A DNA stretch of 64,000 nt from Solirubrobacter pauli (GTDB taxonomy: Bacteria > Actinomycetota > Thermoleophilia > Solirubrobacterales > Solirubrobacteraceae). Numbering within the stretch: the first letter of the stretch is position 1; each line of letters opens with the position of its first letter. The translations under genes were made by a program, and so were the position numbers. Of the stretch, positions 34,945 to 42,883 are shown piece by piece. Under the pieces are notes generated by a model, which was not told where the DNA came from, ran no database searches, and was given only the letters and a program-made list of their open reading frames with translations. The stretch spans positions 1,535,426-1,599,425 of the forward strand of contig NZ_RBIL01000001.1 of assembly GCF_003633755.1 (NCBI RefSeq), read 5' to 3'.

Positions 34945-35718
34945 CTATTGGTGAGCCGTGATCAGCCAGGTGGCCGCGACGTACCGGACCTCGTCGCCGT
35001 CGACGTACGGCTCGAACGCAGGCCGGACCGCCGCGACGACTCGCTCGCGTGTGCGCTCGTCGTGATCGTTGAGCGCGATCCCGACCGGCCCGATCCGCGT
35101 GAAGTACGTCTCCAGCGCGCTCGCCGGCAGGGTGCACTCGACGTCGAGCTCGTGCACCTCCACGCCGTGCCAGCCGGCCTCGGCGAGGATGCGCTCGACC
35201 TTCCCGCGGTCCCCGAACGCGAACTGCCCGGGCGCGTCGTGGTCGCGCTCGGGCAGGTCCGGCAGCACCGGCTTCGCCGCCCGCTCGGCGGCGAGGTGGA
35301 ACGGGTTCTCCTCCGGGCCGCGCCAGGCGATCACCCGCAGCTGGCGTCCGGCCCGGCCCAGGTTGGCGAACGCCGCGACCGGGTCGTCGAAGAACATCAC
35401 CCCGAAGCGCGAGATCACGTGGTCGAAGCGCTCATCGAACCCGTGCGTCTGCGCGTCGGCGACGACGAACTCGGCCTTGTCCGTGCGGGCCCGCGCCGCC
35501 TCGATCATCGGCGCGGACACGTCGACGCCGACCACACGGGTCGCGACCTGCGCCGCCGCTTCAGTCGTCGCGCCCGTGCCGCAGCCGACGTCCAGCACCG
35601 CGCCCTCCACGCCGTCCAGCAGCGGCGCGACGAACGGCGCCAGCGCCCGGTCGGTCACCGCCTGCAGCTCCACCCACGCGTTGCCGCCGGTCGTGTTCCA
35701 CCGCGTCTTCTGATCCAT
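34945..35718 (-). CDS. SAM-dependent class I methyltransferase
   Basis: 257 residues with the Rossmann methyltransferase core: motif I VLDVGCGTGATTEAAAQ, motif II acidic residue in VVGVDVSAPMIEAAR, motif III VVADAQTHGF and FDHVISRFGVMFFDDPVAAF. It most resembles UbiE/type 11 enzymes. Starts at ATG 35718 just beyond a palindromic operator shared with the divergent MerR gene, so probably regulated by it. Substrate unknown. Confidence 0.9.
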   Translation of the reverse strand: MDQKTRWNTTGGNAWVELQAVTDRALAPFVAPLLDGVEGAVLDVGCGTGATTEAAAQVATRVVGVDVSAPMIEAARARTDKAEFVVADAQTHGFDERFDHVISRFGVMFFDDPVAAFANLGRAGRQLRVIAWRGPEENPFHLAAERAAKPVLPDLPERDHDAPGQFAFGDRGKVERILAEAGWHGVEVHELDVECTLPASALETYFTRIGPVGIALNDHDERTRERVVAAVRPAFEPYVDGDEVRYVAATWLITAHQ

Positions 35719-35733
35719 GTCGGCTACCGTGCC

Positions 35734-35753
35734 ACCTCAAGTCGACTTGAGGT
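35734..35753. promoter_or_regulatory. SoxR-box-like palindrome between methyltransferase and MerR genes
   Basis: A perfect 20-bp palindrome with core CCTCAAGTCGACTTGAGG, differing from the classical SoxR box CCTCAAGTTAACTTGAGG only in the two central bases. On the minus strand TTGACC (35756-35751) precedes it and CACGGT follows after 19 bp, the long spacer typical of MerR-regulated promoters. The MerR start codon is 11 bp away on the other side. Confidence 0.8.
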
Positions 35754-35763
35754 CAAGGAACGA

Positions 35764-36147
35764 ATGGACATCGGCGAAGTCTCTCGCACCGCGGGCGTGC
35801 CGCCCTCCACGCTGCGCTACTACGAGCAGCGCGGCCTGATCGAGTCGACCGGCCGGCACGGCCTCCGCCGCCAGTTCGACCCCTCGGTCGTCCAGCGCCT
35901 CGCGCTGATCGCCCTCTGGCGAGGCGCCGGCTTCTCCCTCGACGAGATCACCGGCATGTTCGCCCCCGACGGCGAGCCACGGATCGACCGCGCCGCGCTC
36001 TCCGCCAAGGCCGACGACCTCGACGAGCGCATCCGCGAGCTCACCGCGCTGCGCGACGGCCTCCGCCACGCGGCCGCCTGCCGCGCGCCGTCGCACCTGG
36101 AGTGCCCGACGTTCCAGCGCGCGCTCGCCGACGCCGCCTTCCCCTAG
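35764..36147 (+). CDS. MerR-family transcriptional regulator
   Basis: 127 residues from ATG 35764. The winged HTH is standard: MDIGEVSRTAGVPPSTLRYY, then EQRGLIESTGRHGLRRQFDP. A dimerisation helix follows (AALSAKADDLDERIRELTAL), and a C-terminal segment CRAPSHLECPTFQRAL has only two cysteines. It lacks the four-cysteine iron-sulfur motif of SoxR although its operator is SoxR-like, so the inducer must be something else. It probably controls itself and the divergent methyltransferase. A long upstream open frame (from 33484) is antisense. Confidence 0.9.
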   Translation: MDIGEVSRTAGVPPSTLRYYEQRGLIESTGRHGLRRQFDPSVVQRLALIALWRGAGFSLDEITGMFAPDGEPRIDRAALSAKADDLDERIRELTALRDGLRHAAACRAPSHLECPTFQRALADAAFP

Positions 36148-36157
36148 GCTCCGCGCC

Positions 36158-36358
36158 ATGGCGAGCTACGAGTACCGCACCGACGTGATCACCCACGGCT
36201 TCCTCGGGCGCAAGGACGAGGAGCTGGACCGCGGCGCGCTGGAGAAGAAGCTCAACGAGCTCGGCGCGGAGGGCTGGGAGTTCGACAAGCTGCTGCCCAA
36301 CCTCGCGCTGCACGGCGAGAAGGACGGGCACCTGCTGGTGTTCCGGCGCGAGCGCTGA
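36158..36358 (+). CDS. DUF4177 family small protein
   Basis: 66 residues beginning MASYEYRTDVITHGFLGRKD, with LEKKLNELGAEGWEFDKLLP, the characteristic helix and WE motif of DUF4177, and a C-terminal strand HLLVFRRER. Complete and of normal length. Ten bp after merR, so possibly cotranscribed. Function of the family is not known. Confidence 0.8.
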   Translation: MASYEYRTDVITHGFLGRKDEELDRGALEKKLNELGAEGWEFDKLLPNLALHGEKDGHLLVFRRER

Positions 36359-36414
36359 CAGTGCGCAACGCCGGCTGGTCGAGGCCCTGACGAGCTACGC
36401 GATGGCGTCGCGCG

Positions 36415-37242
36415 TCAGCCGGGACCCAGCGCGAGGATATCGCCGGCCAGCGCGGACGCAGCGGCCGCGACTGTCGCAGGATCACCCCCTGGAGCACCGA
36501 GCTCCGCGCGTCCCGCCATCTGCGCTCCGACGTCCTCCGGAGCGCCGAACAGCTGCTCGAGGTAGCGCAGCCCTTCCTGAGTGATTTCGCGTGAGCGCGT
36601 GTCATCCAGCAGGAGCTGGTAGCTGACGGCCAAGTCCTCGGTCTCGACGGCTCGCAGCAGGCGGTAGAGATCATGCGCGTCCTTGTCGAGCAGCCGCCCC
36701 GGGGCGTTGGCCTCCCGCTCACCGAGCTTGTGCAGCTTCGCCACGGTGAGTGCCGCCGGGCCGGCGACCTTGATGTCGTAGCGCTGCCCCGGCGAATCGT
36801 CCGCTGGGCCGATGGACATCACGCGGTGGTCGACCACCGCCGCTTCGAGCCCGCGTACCTTGCGCGTTGCGTGCTTCGAGTGCGGGGGAATGCGCGCTCC
36901 TCGGCTCCCTGCCGCTGACACGAGCCCCTCTGGGACGAGGAGATCGACCGGGATGCCATCGGCGTCGAGCCACTCGCCGGGCTGCCCGGTCTTGAGGTTA
37001 CGGTGAAAACCGGCCCGGCTCATTGCTCGCTCGAGCAACGGATCGTCCTCCAGCAAGGCGGGGTCGACCGCCAGGTCGCTGTCCTTCGTACTCGTGGCGA
37101 TCGGGACGTCGGCGACACCGGTGTGCAAGTACACGGCTTGCGCACCGACGAGGATGATCGCGTCTCGCTGGCCGCTCAGCCCTTCGAGAGCGACCAGCAG
37201 CGCGCGACGCGCTCGGATCAGGAGGTCATCGGCGCCAGGCAC
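36415..37242 (-). CDS. AbiEii-like nucleotidyltransferase (type IV toxin candidate)
   Basis: 275 residues. The nucleotidyltransferase core has IILVGAQAVYLHTG followed by a DxD-type metal site TSTKDSDLAVD, then GIPVDLLVPEGLV. A later KDAHDLYRLLRAV helix resembles the K-D motif of AbiEii/COG-type minimal nucleotidyltransferases. Its start overlaps the 3' end of the winged-helix gene by 17 bp. AbiEii toxins paired with AbiEi antitoxins transfer nucleotides to cell targets such as tRNA; this pair has the same gene order and domain types. Family assignment is moderate, since the GSxxK/R motif is atypical. Confidence 0.72.
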   Translation of the reverse strand: MPGADDLLIRARRALLVALEGLSGQRDAIILVGAQAVYLHTGVADVPIATSTKDSDLAVDPALLEDDPLLERAMSRAGFHRNLKTGQPGEWLDADGIPVDLLVPEGLVSAAGSRGARIPPHSKHATRKVRGLEAAVVDHRVMSIGPADDSPGQRYDIKVAGPAALTVAKLHKLGEREANAPGRLLDKDAHDLYRLLRAVETEDLAVSYQLLLDDTRSREITQEGLRYLEQLFGAPEDVGAQMAGRAELGAPGGDPATVAAAASALAGDILALGPG

Positions 37243-38317
37243 GTTCGTTCTCCACCATCCAGTACAAGAGCCCTTCGCCTTCTGCCGGGGAGCGTCCCGG
37301 CCCCGTCAAGAGGTCCACCGCGGTCTGGCTCCACGCGCAGAAGGTGACGCCGTCAACCAGGTCGGCCCGTTCGTAGACCACCGGATCAGGCGGGCGCGCA
37401 ATCACGACGTTGGCTGGACCGTTGTCGCGGAGCCGTAGACCACCCGCGACGCGCTCCGGCTCATCCGCGTATACGAGCGCCATGGCTGGAGGCGCGAGCT
37501 CCACGACTCGTCTGGCGGACAGCGAGCCGGTCACCGCCGATCGTGCTGCGATGCCGGGGAGTCGCTCGAGGACGCGCAGTGGGCCTCGCGGCTCGAACCC
37601 AGTGACCGACGGGCGGACGCGACCGCCGAAGTAGTCACCACTCCACTGCCTCAGAAGAGCGACGATGTCGACATCGGTGACCGTTCCCCGCTCGTCGCGT
37701 CTCACGAGCGTCTCTCGGTCGAGGTAGTCCACGACGCGCGAGACCGTCGCCGGCGAGGCGCCAGACCGTGCGGCCAACTCACGGACGCCCACCGGGGGCC
37801 TGAAGTCGACCAGCGCGCGCACGATCTTGGCAGCGGGACGCCCGCTCAACGAGCGAGTGGCCTTTTCCGGCCCGCGCCATGGGTCCGCATCGGCTCCGGC
37901 GGCCTCGACATAGATCGCGGGGCGTTCGCTCGTCAGCCTGAGATTGCCCGTGGCGTCGGCATACGACAGACCTTGCTCGACCAAGCTGGCTCTGACCCTT
38001 GGGTTCAGGTACCGGGCGACGATGAGCGGAGGGGCGGTCATCGCCGGGTCTTCTGCGACAAGCCGTCTCACCTGTTCGAGCATCAGCGGTAGATCTCGTG
38101 GTGAGACCGCCAGCTTGGCCTCAACAGGGATGATCGCGGTCTGGTGGTCCGGGGCTCTGACGATCAGCACGCCGTCAAGTCGTCCGGGCCCTGAGCTGAC
38201 TTCGCGATCCATCGAGACGGACCACGATCGCGGCATCCGCTCGGCCACCCGCCGCTCCACGCTCCTGAGGAGGTCGAGCTCGCTCTCGGGACGGATGTCG
38301 CCAGTCACCCGTTTCAC
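37226..38317 (-). CDS. AbiEi-like winged-helix antitoxin/regulator
   Basis: 363 residues if started at GTG 38317, 360 from GTG 38308; the second leaves the whole operator array upstream. The N-terminal ~130 residues (DGVLIVRAPDHQTAIIPVEA with KL, then RDLPLMLEQVRRLVAED) look like a restriction-endonuclease-type fold. A winged helix follows: VGVRELAARSGASPATVSRV with VDYLDRETLVRRDE. The C-terminal half has the mixed alpha/beta region seen in AbiEi_3-type proteins. It precedes the nucleotidyltransferase in an overlapping pair, and an extraordinary operator array lies directly upstream, as expected of an autoregulating antitoxin. Codon use is less GC-biased than the surroundings. Confidence 0.72.
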   Translation of the reverse strand: MKRVTGDIRPESELDLLRSVERRVAERMPRSWSVSMDREVSSGPGRLDGVLIVRAPDHQTAIIPVEAKLAVSPRDLPLMLEQVRRLVAEDPAMTAPPLIVARYLNPRVRASLVEQGLSYADATGNLRLTSERPAIYVEAAGADADPWRGPEKATRSLSGRPAAKIVRALVDFRPPVGVRELAARSGASPATVSRVVDYLDRETLVRRDERGTVTDVDIVALLRQWSGDYFGGRVRPSVTGFEPRGPLRVLERLPGIAARSAVTGSLSARRVVELAPPAMALVYADEPERVAGGLRLRDNGPANVVIARPPDPVVYERADLVDGVTFCAWSQTAVDLLTGPGRSPAEGEGLLYWMVENERAWRR

Positions 38318-38426
38318 GCTAGCACCTGTTTCGTTGATTTCGAAACAGGTCGCGCTGTGAAACGGCCGGCGGCGTTTCACCGTCGGCGGCGTTTCGTGCG
38401 CCGCGAAACGGTAACTCATGTGAAAC
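38311..38426. promoter_or_regulatory. Eight half-site operator array (two nested palindromes, 63-bp period)
   Basis: Half-sites: GTTTCAC 38311, GTTTCG 38328, CGAAAC 38341, GTGAAAC 38357, then the same series at 38374, 38391, 38404 and 38420. Spacers are 10-7-10-10-10-7-10 bp. Each four-site unit is a nested palindrome, and the two units are exactly 63 bp apart (six helical turns). Spacer bases are mostly unconserved apart from an extended arm ACCTGTTTCG/CGAAACAGGT at 38324-38350, so protein binding, not recent duplication, is what is conserved. It ends at the AbiEi-like start. Confidence 0.85.
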
Positions 38427-38487
38427 GGACGGCAAGACGTCGCTTCACGGCTACCGACCCCACCCGGGCCGTTCGCCCGAAACGACG

Positions 38488-38511
38488 AAAGGCCCGCAAA
38501 CGCGGGCCTTT
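38488..38511 (-). terminator. Terminator hairpin beyond the tRNA-derived att site
   Basis: AAAGGCCCGC and GCGGGCCTTT form a 10-bp stem around a 4-nt loop, seven bases beyond the duplicated tRNA 3' end. It is probably the original terminator of the initiator tRNA gene, displaced when the island inserted. Confidence 0.7.
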
Positions 38512-38517
38512 CGGCGT

Positions 38518-38561
38518 ATAGCGGGGGCAGGATTCGAACCTGCGACCTTCGCGTTATGAGC
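38518..38561. repeat. Distal attachment site: duplicated 3' end of initiator tRNA-Met
   Basis: 43 of 44 bases match 42385-42428 in the intact tRNA gene (one mismatch at 38552), with 34 uninterrupted identities. The duplicate covers the tRNA from the edge of the anticodon loop to its 3' end, the usual crossover segment of tyrosine-recombinase islands. The remaining 5' half of the tRNA is absent here. Confidence 0.9.
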
Positions 38562-38639
38562 TTTCGCCACGTCGTTGGCGAGGATTGTGAGGGGTTCGAG
38601 CTTGGCCTAGGGCCGCGCTTCCAGCTGACGGGCGCGTGC

Positions 38640-39280
38640 ACGGCGGTTGGTCTCGATGCGAGGGCGTTGTTGCCCTGAAGTTGCCCCGAACTGAGGTCAA
38701 GCGCCGGAGCCTCATCGCCCTCGAGCAGGTGCACACAGACCTGGAGCGTGAATGCGGCCGAATTGATGTCCTAGGGCGCGCGAGAGCGCGACGATGTTGA
38801 CGCCGTTAGCGAGCTGGATTGAGGCGAACGTGTGCCGCAGCGTGTGCCACCCGGCCCACGGCACATTGATCTCCTCGAACAGCGGCTTCAATGTGCGCTT
38901 CCGCAGGTTGTCCGGGTCGAGGGGCGTCTCGGATCTCGATGGGAAGACGAGGGCATCGGGTCCGTCGGGCAGGCCTTGCATGTGCTTTCGGAGCTTGGAC
39001 ACCAGGGGAGGTGCGAGTGGGACGAGGCGTTGCCGTGCCGGCTCTTTGGCGGCTCTTCCCTGCGGCGCACGATGGCTCGCCGAACCTTGACGTGCGGTCG
39101 CGAGCCGTCGAGCGCGAGGTGCTTGCGCTAAAGCCCAATGGCTTCCGAGATTCGGAGCCCAGTCGAGGCAACCACTTCGATGAGTAGCCGATGCGGTTCG
39201 GGAGCCATCTCGAGCAGCGCGCGCAGTTGAGCGGGACAGCGCCTTGATGTCCTCCTCGAGCCCGACGATGCGCTGCTCGG
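38640..39280 (-). pseudogene. Decayed tyrosine recombinase (phage-type integrase)
   Basis: Recognisable integrase pieces occur in different minus-strand frames. LRALLEMAPEPHRLLIEVVA with STGLRISEAIGL (catalytic Arg) lies near 39131-39230. A basic REEPPKSRHG piece lies near 39040. LDPDNLRKRTLKPLFEEINV with WHTLRHTFASIQLANGV (HxxR) and ALGH lies near 38770-38930. TLQVCVHLLEGDEAPALDL follows in a third frame near 38700-38750. At least four frameshifts are needed to join them, and the catalytic Tyr expected in the TYAHLLEGDE-type segment is Cys. The island can therefore no longer excise by itself. The N-terminal arm-binding region is not recognisable. Confidence 0.85.
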
Positions 39281-39546
39281 TCTCGAGCGCCTGAGCTTCA
39301 GCGGCGGGTAGGTCGGGTCGCGACTGGCCGTAGCGGTCGTCGTCGCCGTCCCACACGCGCACCGCATTGCGGAAGCCCCCGTCCCGCGGCTCGCGCCTCT
39401 CTGGCAGGGGGTGCAAGGTACGCCTCGACGGCGCATTGCGCAAGGGCCAGTTCTCGCACTGCGGCGGGAGCAATGCAGCCGGTGCAATGCGAGTCCAATC
39501 CGCCGCGTTCGAGGCGGCCTTTCAGAAGTGCGCCCACGTCCGGGTT

Positions 39547-40200
39547 CTACGCGTTCTCCGCACGCGCAAGCGCGCGGTTCACCGCGTTATACGCATGGTC
39601 CAGAGCCTTGCGGAGTTCGTCGACTCGCGCGCCGCCAGGGGCCGTATGGATCGGCTCGCCGGGGATGGCGTATGGAGCAACCCTTTCCAGTTCCGAGTAC
39701 GCGAAGGACGCCTTCCGGGAAGCGTCGGTGAGCGAAGGCTCATGCGAGATGAGATCGCCATATCGCGACCACGCTGCGCTTGGAAGTGCGCTAGCCCAAA
39801 ACTCGTCCCACGTAAGAGCATGCGCGACTTGCAACCGTGCGGTCTCTAACTCGCTTGCGACGGACACGAGGGCGCGGTGTATGTCCTTCGCATGCGCTCG
39901 TTCCTCGCGCGTGGCTGTTAGCTCAGCTCGGCGCAGTTCGAGTGCCGCTGAGGCGTCTTCCCGCCAACGATCGAGCTTCGCCCTGTGGTAAGGAGCCAGG
40001 ACCGTGTGAAAGACCGGACGAAGGAGGGCAACGGAAAGCACGAACGTGCCCGCAGCGAAGAGCAGGGCTAAGCCGAGCGGAGCGTCTACTGCCCGGTCGA
40101 CGATGTACGAAACGACCGAGACGATCAACGTCGCCGCGCCGATCGCGGCGAGTAGCTCGTTACCGTCGAGCCACTTGATGAGTGCGCGAACAGGTCCCAT
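39547..40200 (-). CDS. Island-encoded membrane protein with coiled-coil tail
   Basis: 217 residues. Two membrane helices near the N-terminus (LLAAIGAATLIVSVVSYIV and GLALLFAAGTFVLSVALL) are followed by a charged helical cytoplasmic domain (ELRRAELTATREERAHAKDI and onward). No known family. It lies between the integrase remnant and the DUF262 gene on the opposite strand. Its protein-like composition supports it as real; whether it works with the DUF262 protein is unknown. Confidence 0.68.
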   Translation of the reverse strand: MGPVRALIKWLDGNELLAAIGAATLIVSVVSYIVDRAVDAPLGLALLFAAGTFVLSVALLRPVFHTVLAPYHRAKLDRWREDASAALELRRAELTATREERAHAKDIHRALVSVASELETARLQVAHALTWDEFWASALPSAAWSRYGDLISHEPSLTDASRKASFAYSELERVAPYAIPGEPIHTAPGGARVDELRKALDHAYNAVNRALARAENA

Positions 40201-40222
40201 GCGGCGTGCGGTTCGAGACGAC

Positions 40223-40426
40223 CTAGCGGTGAGCCGGACCTAGGCGCGAGACGGGGATTCTGGGCCGCATGACACGCTGCCGGAGGTGTGTGGCGGGACC
40301 CAGTCGGAGTCTGCGAGTACGGCCGTGAGTAACAGCTCTCGCCATTGCGACGGCCCACTCAGCGGCCAGCGAGGCCACCGCGGCAATGCCGCACCATGTC
40401 AAGACCTGAAGCACATTCACGAGCAT
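40223..40426 (-). CDS. Possible small membrane protein in the island
   Basis: A 67-residue frame with one hydrophobic helix (VLQVLTWCGIAAVASLAAEW) and an Arg-rich tail, inside the 317-bp gap between the membrane protein and the DUF262 gene. No ribosome-binding site or homology can be claimed. Otherwise this gap should hold the promoter of the DUF262 gene, for which I see no convincing boxes. Confidence 0.3.
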   Translation of the reverse strand: MLVNVLQVLTWCGIAAVASLAAEWAVAMARAVTHGRTRRLRLGPATHLRQRVMRPRIPVSRLGPAHR

Positions 40427-40517
40427 ACGGCCGTGAGCGGACCGCACGCAACCGCTGACGGTGTGTATGCATCCTCGAGCGCTTGGCGTCCGCTTCGCTG
40501 GTTAGAGTTCGCGATCC

Positions 40518-42161
40518 GTGGCGTCAGAAGCCATCCGCTCTCTCATGGACCATCTCGTTGGTGGTCGGCTCCGTATCCCGGCGTTTCAGCGCGGGTTCGT
40601 CTGGGACGCCGAGCGCGTCGCTTTCTTCATGGACAGCGTCTACAAGGGGTATCCCTTCGGCAACCTGCTGCTTTGGAGGACGCGTCAAGAGCTAACGCAC
40701 GAGCGCGACCTGGGGCCGTATCAGCTCCCGGCCGGCGACCCGGAATATCCGATCGACTACGTGCTTGACGGGCAACAGCGGCTCACGTCGCTCTTCGGCG
40801 TATTCCAGAATTCGCTGCAAGCGCGCGAACCTGACGAGAGGTTCAACGTCTACTTCGACAGGCAGGCCGAGGACAGCTTGCAGTCGAGTCAGTTCTTCGC
40901 GCTCCCGCTCGACCAACCCGTCGACTCCGCGCGCTACTTCCCGCTTCGAGTCCTGTTCGACGTCGTCGCCTACCGGCAGGCGACGGAGCCGCTCGAGGGT
41001 GACGACCTATTGCTCATCGACGAGATGCAGACGCGCTTCAAGGAAGTTCAGGTACCAACTCAGACGTTCGAGACCGACGACCGCGGACGCGTGGCGATCG
41101 TCTTCGAGCGCGTGAATCGCCTAGGCGTCGAGCTGGACACGTTGCAGCTCCTTTCGGCATGGACCTGGAGCGACGACTTCTTTCTCCAGGAGAAGTTCGA
41201 AGACCTGGGCGAGGATCTCGAGCCCTTCGGATTCAAGCTCGTCGGCGAGGACACGAACCTCCTACTGCGCTGCTGCTCGGCGATCATCCAGGGGGAGGCA
41301 GCTCCGGCCGCGTTGATGCAGCTCGACGGTGACGAGGTGCGCGAGAGGTTCGACGAAATCTCGAACGGAATCCTCGGGGCGATCGACTTCCTGAGGACCA
41401 ACCTACACGTCGGATCGATGGCCAACTTGCCGTTCGGAACCCTCATCGTTCCGTTGGCCGTGTTCTTCAGCGCCAAGGGGAACTCTTCGGTCGTGTGCAC
41501 ATCGGCTCAGCGCAAGGCCCTGCTGAAGTGGTTCTGGCGTTCATCCTTCTCCCGTCGATACAGCAGCGACGTGATCCGGAAGCTTGAACTCGACATCCAG
41601 GCCATGTTGCAGCTCAAAGGCGACGTCGACGACTCCCTAATCGACATCGACGCGCCTGTGTGGCGCAGCTTCTTCACGGGTTCCATGTTCAACACGTCCT
41701 CAGTGAACACGAAGACGTTTGTGCTCCTTCTTACCCAGGCGCAACCTCGCAGCTTCGTTTCCGGGGCTCCCATATCGCTCCAACGCGTCTTGAAGGACTA
41801 CAACCGAAACGAATTTCACCACCTGTATCCCCGGCGCTACCTGAAAGATCTTGGCTATGAGACGAGCGACATCAATGGGCTCGCCAATTTCGTCTTCATG
41901 GCGCGCGCCGACAACAACAAGCTTGGGGGAGAAGCCCCGTCCATGTATCGTCGTCACCTCCCGGGGGACGGGCAAGCGGCGATCCTGCGTCATGCGCTGT
42001 GCCCCGCTTCGCTGTTTAGCGACGACTACGACCTGTTCCTCGAGGCGCGCGGCGAGACCCTAACCCGCGCAGCCAAGGCGCTCGTAGCCGATGGCGAATT
42101 GGACGTCGCCCTCTCGTCGTACATCGCGGACGACTGGGACCCGGACGACATCCCGTTCTAG
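40518..42161 (+). CDS. GmrSD-type DUF262 protein with C-terminal HNH-like domain
   Basis: 547 residues from GTG 40518. The N-terminal DUF262 (ParB-like/GmrS) domain is textbook: RLRIPAFQRGFVWDAERVAF, FMDSVYKGYPFGNLLLW and YVLDGQQRLTSLFGVFQ, with the DGQQR motif. A helical middle follows (FERVNRLGVELDTLQLLSAW). The C-terminus has FHHLYPRRYLKDLG and NGLANFVFMARADNNKLGG, resembling the DUF1524/HNH nuclease part of GmrSD-like type IV restriction enzymes that cut modified DNA. As a single-chain GmrSD-like protein on a tRNA island, a phage-defence role is likely. Lower GC and mixed third-base use mark it as acquired. Confidence 0.88.
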   Translation: MASEAIRSLMDHLVGGRLRIPAFQRGFVWDAERVAFFMDSVYKGYPFGNLLLWRTRQELTHERDLGPYQLPAGDPEYPIDYVLDGQQRLTSLFGVFQNSLQAREPDERFNVYFDRQAEDSLQSSQFFALPLDQPVDSARYFPLRVLFDVVAYRQATEPLEGDDLLLIDEMQTRFKEVQVPTQTFETDDRGRVAIVFERVNRLGVELDTLQLLSAWTWSDDFFLQEKFEDLGEDLEPFGFKLVGEDTNLLLRCCSAIIQGEAAPAALMQLDGDEVRERFDEISNGILGAIDFLRTNLHVGSMANLPFGTLIVPLAVFFSAKGNSSVVCTSAQRKALLKWFWRSSFSRRYSSDVIRKLELDIQAMLQLKGDVDDSLIDIDAPVWRSFFTGSMFNTSSVNTKTFVLLLTQAQPRSFVSGAPISLQRVLKDYNRNEFHHLYPRRYLKDLGYETSDINGLANFVFMARADNNKLGGEAPSMYRRHLPGDGQAAILRHALCPASLFSDDYDLFLEARGETLTRAAKALVADGELDVALSSYIADDWDPDDIPF

Positions 42162-42356
42162 CGCCGTAGCTCTGAAGGGGGGCGGCCCGGGACTAGGCCG
42201 GCCGGGCACCGTGAGTCACCGCCGCTACGGACCGCAAGTGGCGAGCGCTCTGCCGCTGAGGCGATCGCGGGGGTTGCGCTCCTCGCCAGCGCTTGTTGCC
42301 CTATCCGTTGCCCTCGGGCAGGTTTGCAAACTCGCGCAGACCGTCCAACAACGAAA

Positions 42357-42380
42357 AAAGGCCCCGTTTCCGGGACCTTT
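42357..42380 (-). terminator. Terminator of the initiator tRNA gene
   Basis: Read on the minus strand, AAAGGTCCCG-GAAA-CGGGGCCTTT is a 10-bp stem with one mismatch and a GAAA tetraloop, followed by a run of T. It lies just past the tRNA 3' end and was probably supplied by the island. Confidence 0.75.
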
Positions 42381-42384
42381 CTCG

Positions 42385-42459
<75 letters not shown>

Positions 42460-42484
42460 GCGGACGGAAAACAATAGCAGCGGG

Positions 42485-42883
42485 TCAGCGGGCTTCAAGG
42501 CGCGGAAGCTCGATCGCGGGGCAGCGGTTCATGACCACGCGCAGGCCCGCGGCACGCGCGCGCGAGGCGGCTGCCTCGTCGATCACGCCGAGCTGCATCC
42601 AGACCGCCTTGGCGCCGATCGCGATCGCCTCGTCGACGTGCGGGCCGACCGCCGAAGAGCGCCGGAAGAGGTCGACGACCTCGATGCCCTCGCCCGCGGG
42701 CAGCGCCGGGAACACGCGCTCGCCCAGCAGCTCGTCGCCCGCCTCGGGGTTGACGGGGATGACCCGGTAGCCGCGCGACTGGAGCATCGCGGCGATCCGG
42801 TGCGAGTCCCGCCACGGCTGGGGCGAGCAGCCGACGACGGCCCAGGTCCGGTACTGCGTGAGGACGTGCTCGACGTCGGTCAC
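42485..42883 (-). CDS. CoA-binding domain protein (YccU-like)
   Basis: 132 residues from GTG 42883, in a GTGA overlap with the DUF72 gene. Rossmann-type CoA-binding fold: TWAVVGCSPQPWRDSHRIAA, GYRVIPVNPEAGDELLGE, VDLFRRSSAVGPHVDEAIAI, KAVWMQLGVIDEAAA and VVMNRCPAIE near the end. This is the short CoA_binding_2 family. Function is undefined, with CoA or nucleotide binding predicted. The open frame extends upstream only as antisense or shadow of DUF72. Confidence 0.9.
   Translation of the reverse strand: MTDVEHVLTQYRTWAVVGCSPQPWRDSHRIAAMLQSRGYRVIPVNPEAGDELLGERVFPALPAGEGIEVVDLFRRSSAVGPHVDEAIAIGAKAVWMQLGVIDEAAASRARAAGLRVVMNRCPAIELPRLEAR

Noticed and set aside
33484-35763. Long plus-strand open frame before the MerR gene
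   Set aside because: It is antisense to the MalT-like regulator and methyltransferase, and its product is Arg/Gly/His-rich, as expected for a GC-rich shadow frame.
38311-38426. Possible CRISPR array because of repeated GTTTC/GAAAC ends
   Set aside because: Identical units are only 6-7 bp and arranged as symmetric half-sites; there are no 24-40-bp repeats with uniform spacers and no cas genes.
38518-38561. A second functional tRNA-Met gene
   Set aside because: Only the 3' part is present; there is no 5' acceptor strand or D-arm, so it is an att duplicate.
38480-38734. The AbiEi-like gene starting far upstream at 38734
   Set aside because: That extension would translate the tRNA remnant (a SQVRILPPL-type peptide) and integrase debris; the GTGs at 38317/38308 fit the domain and operator layout.
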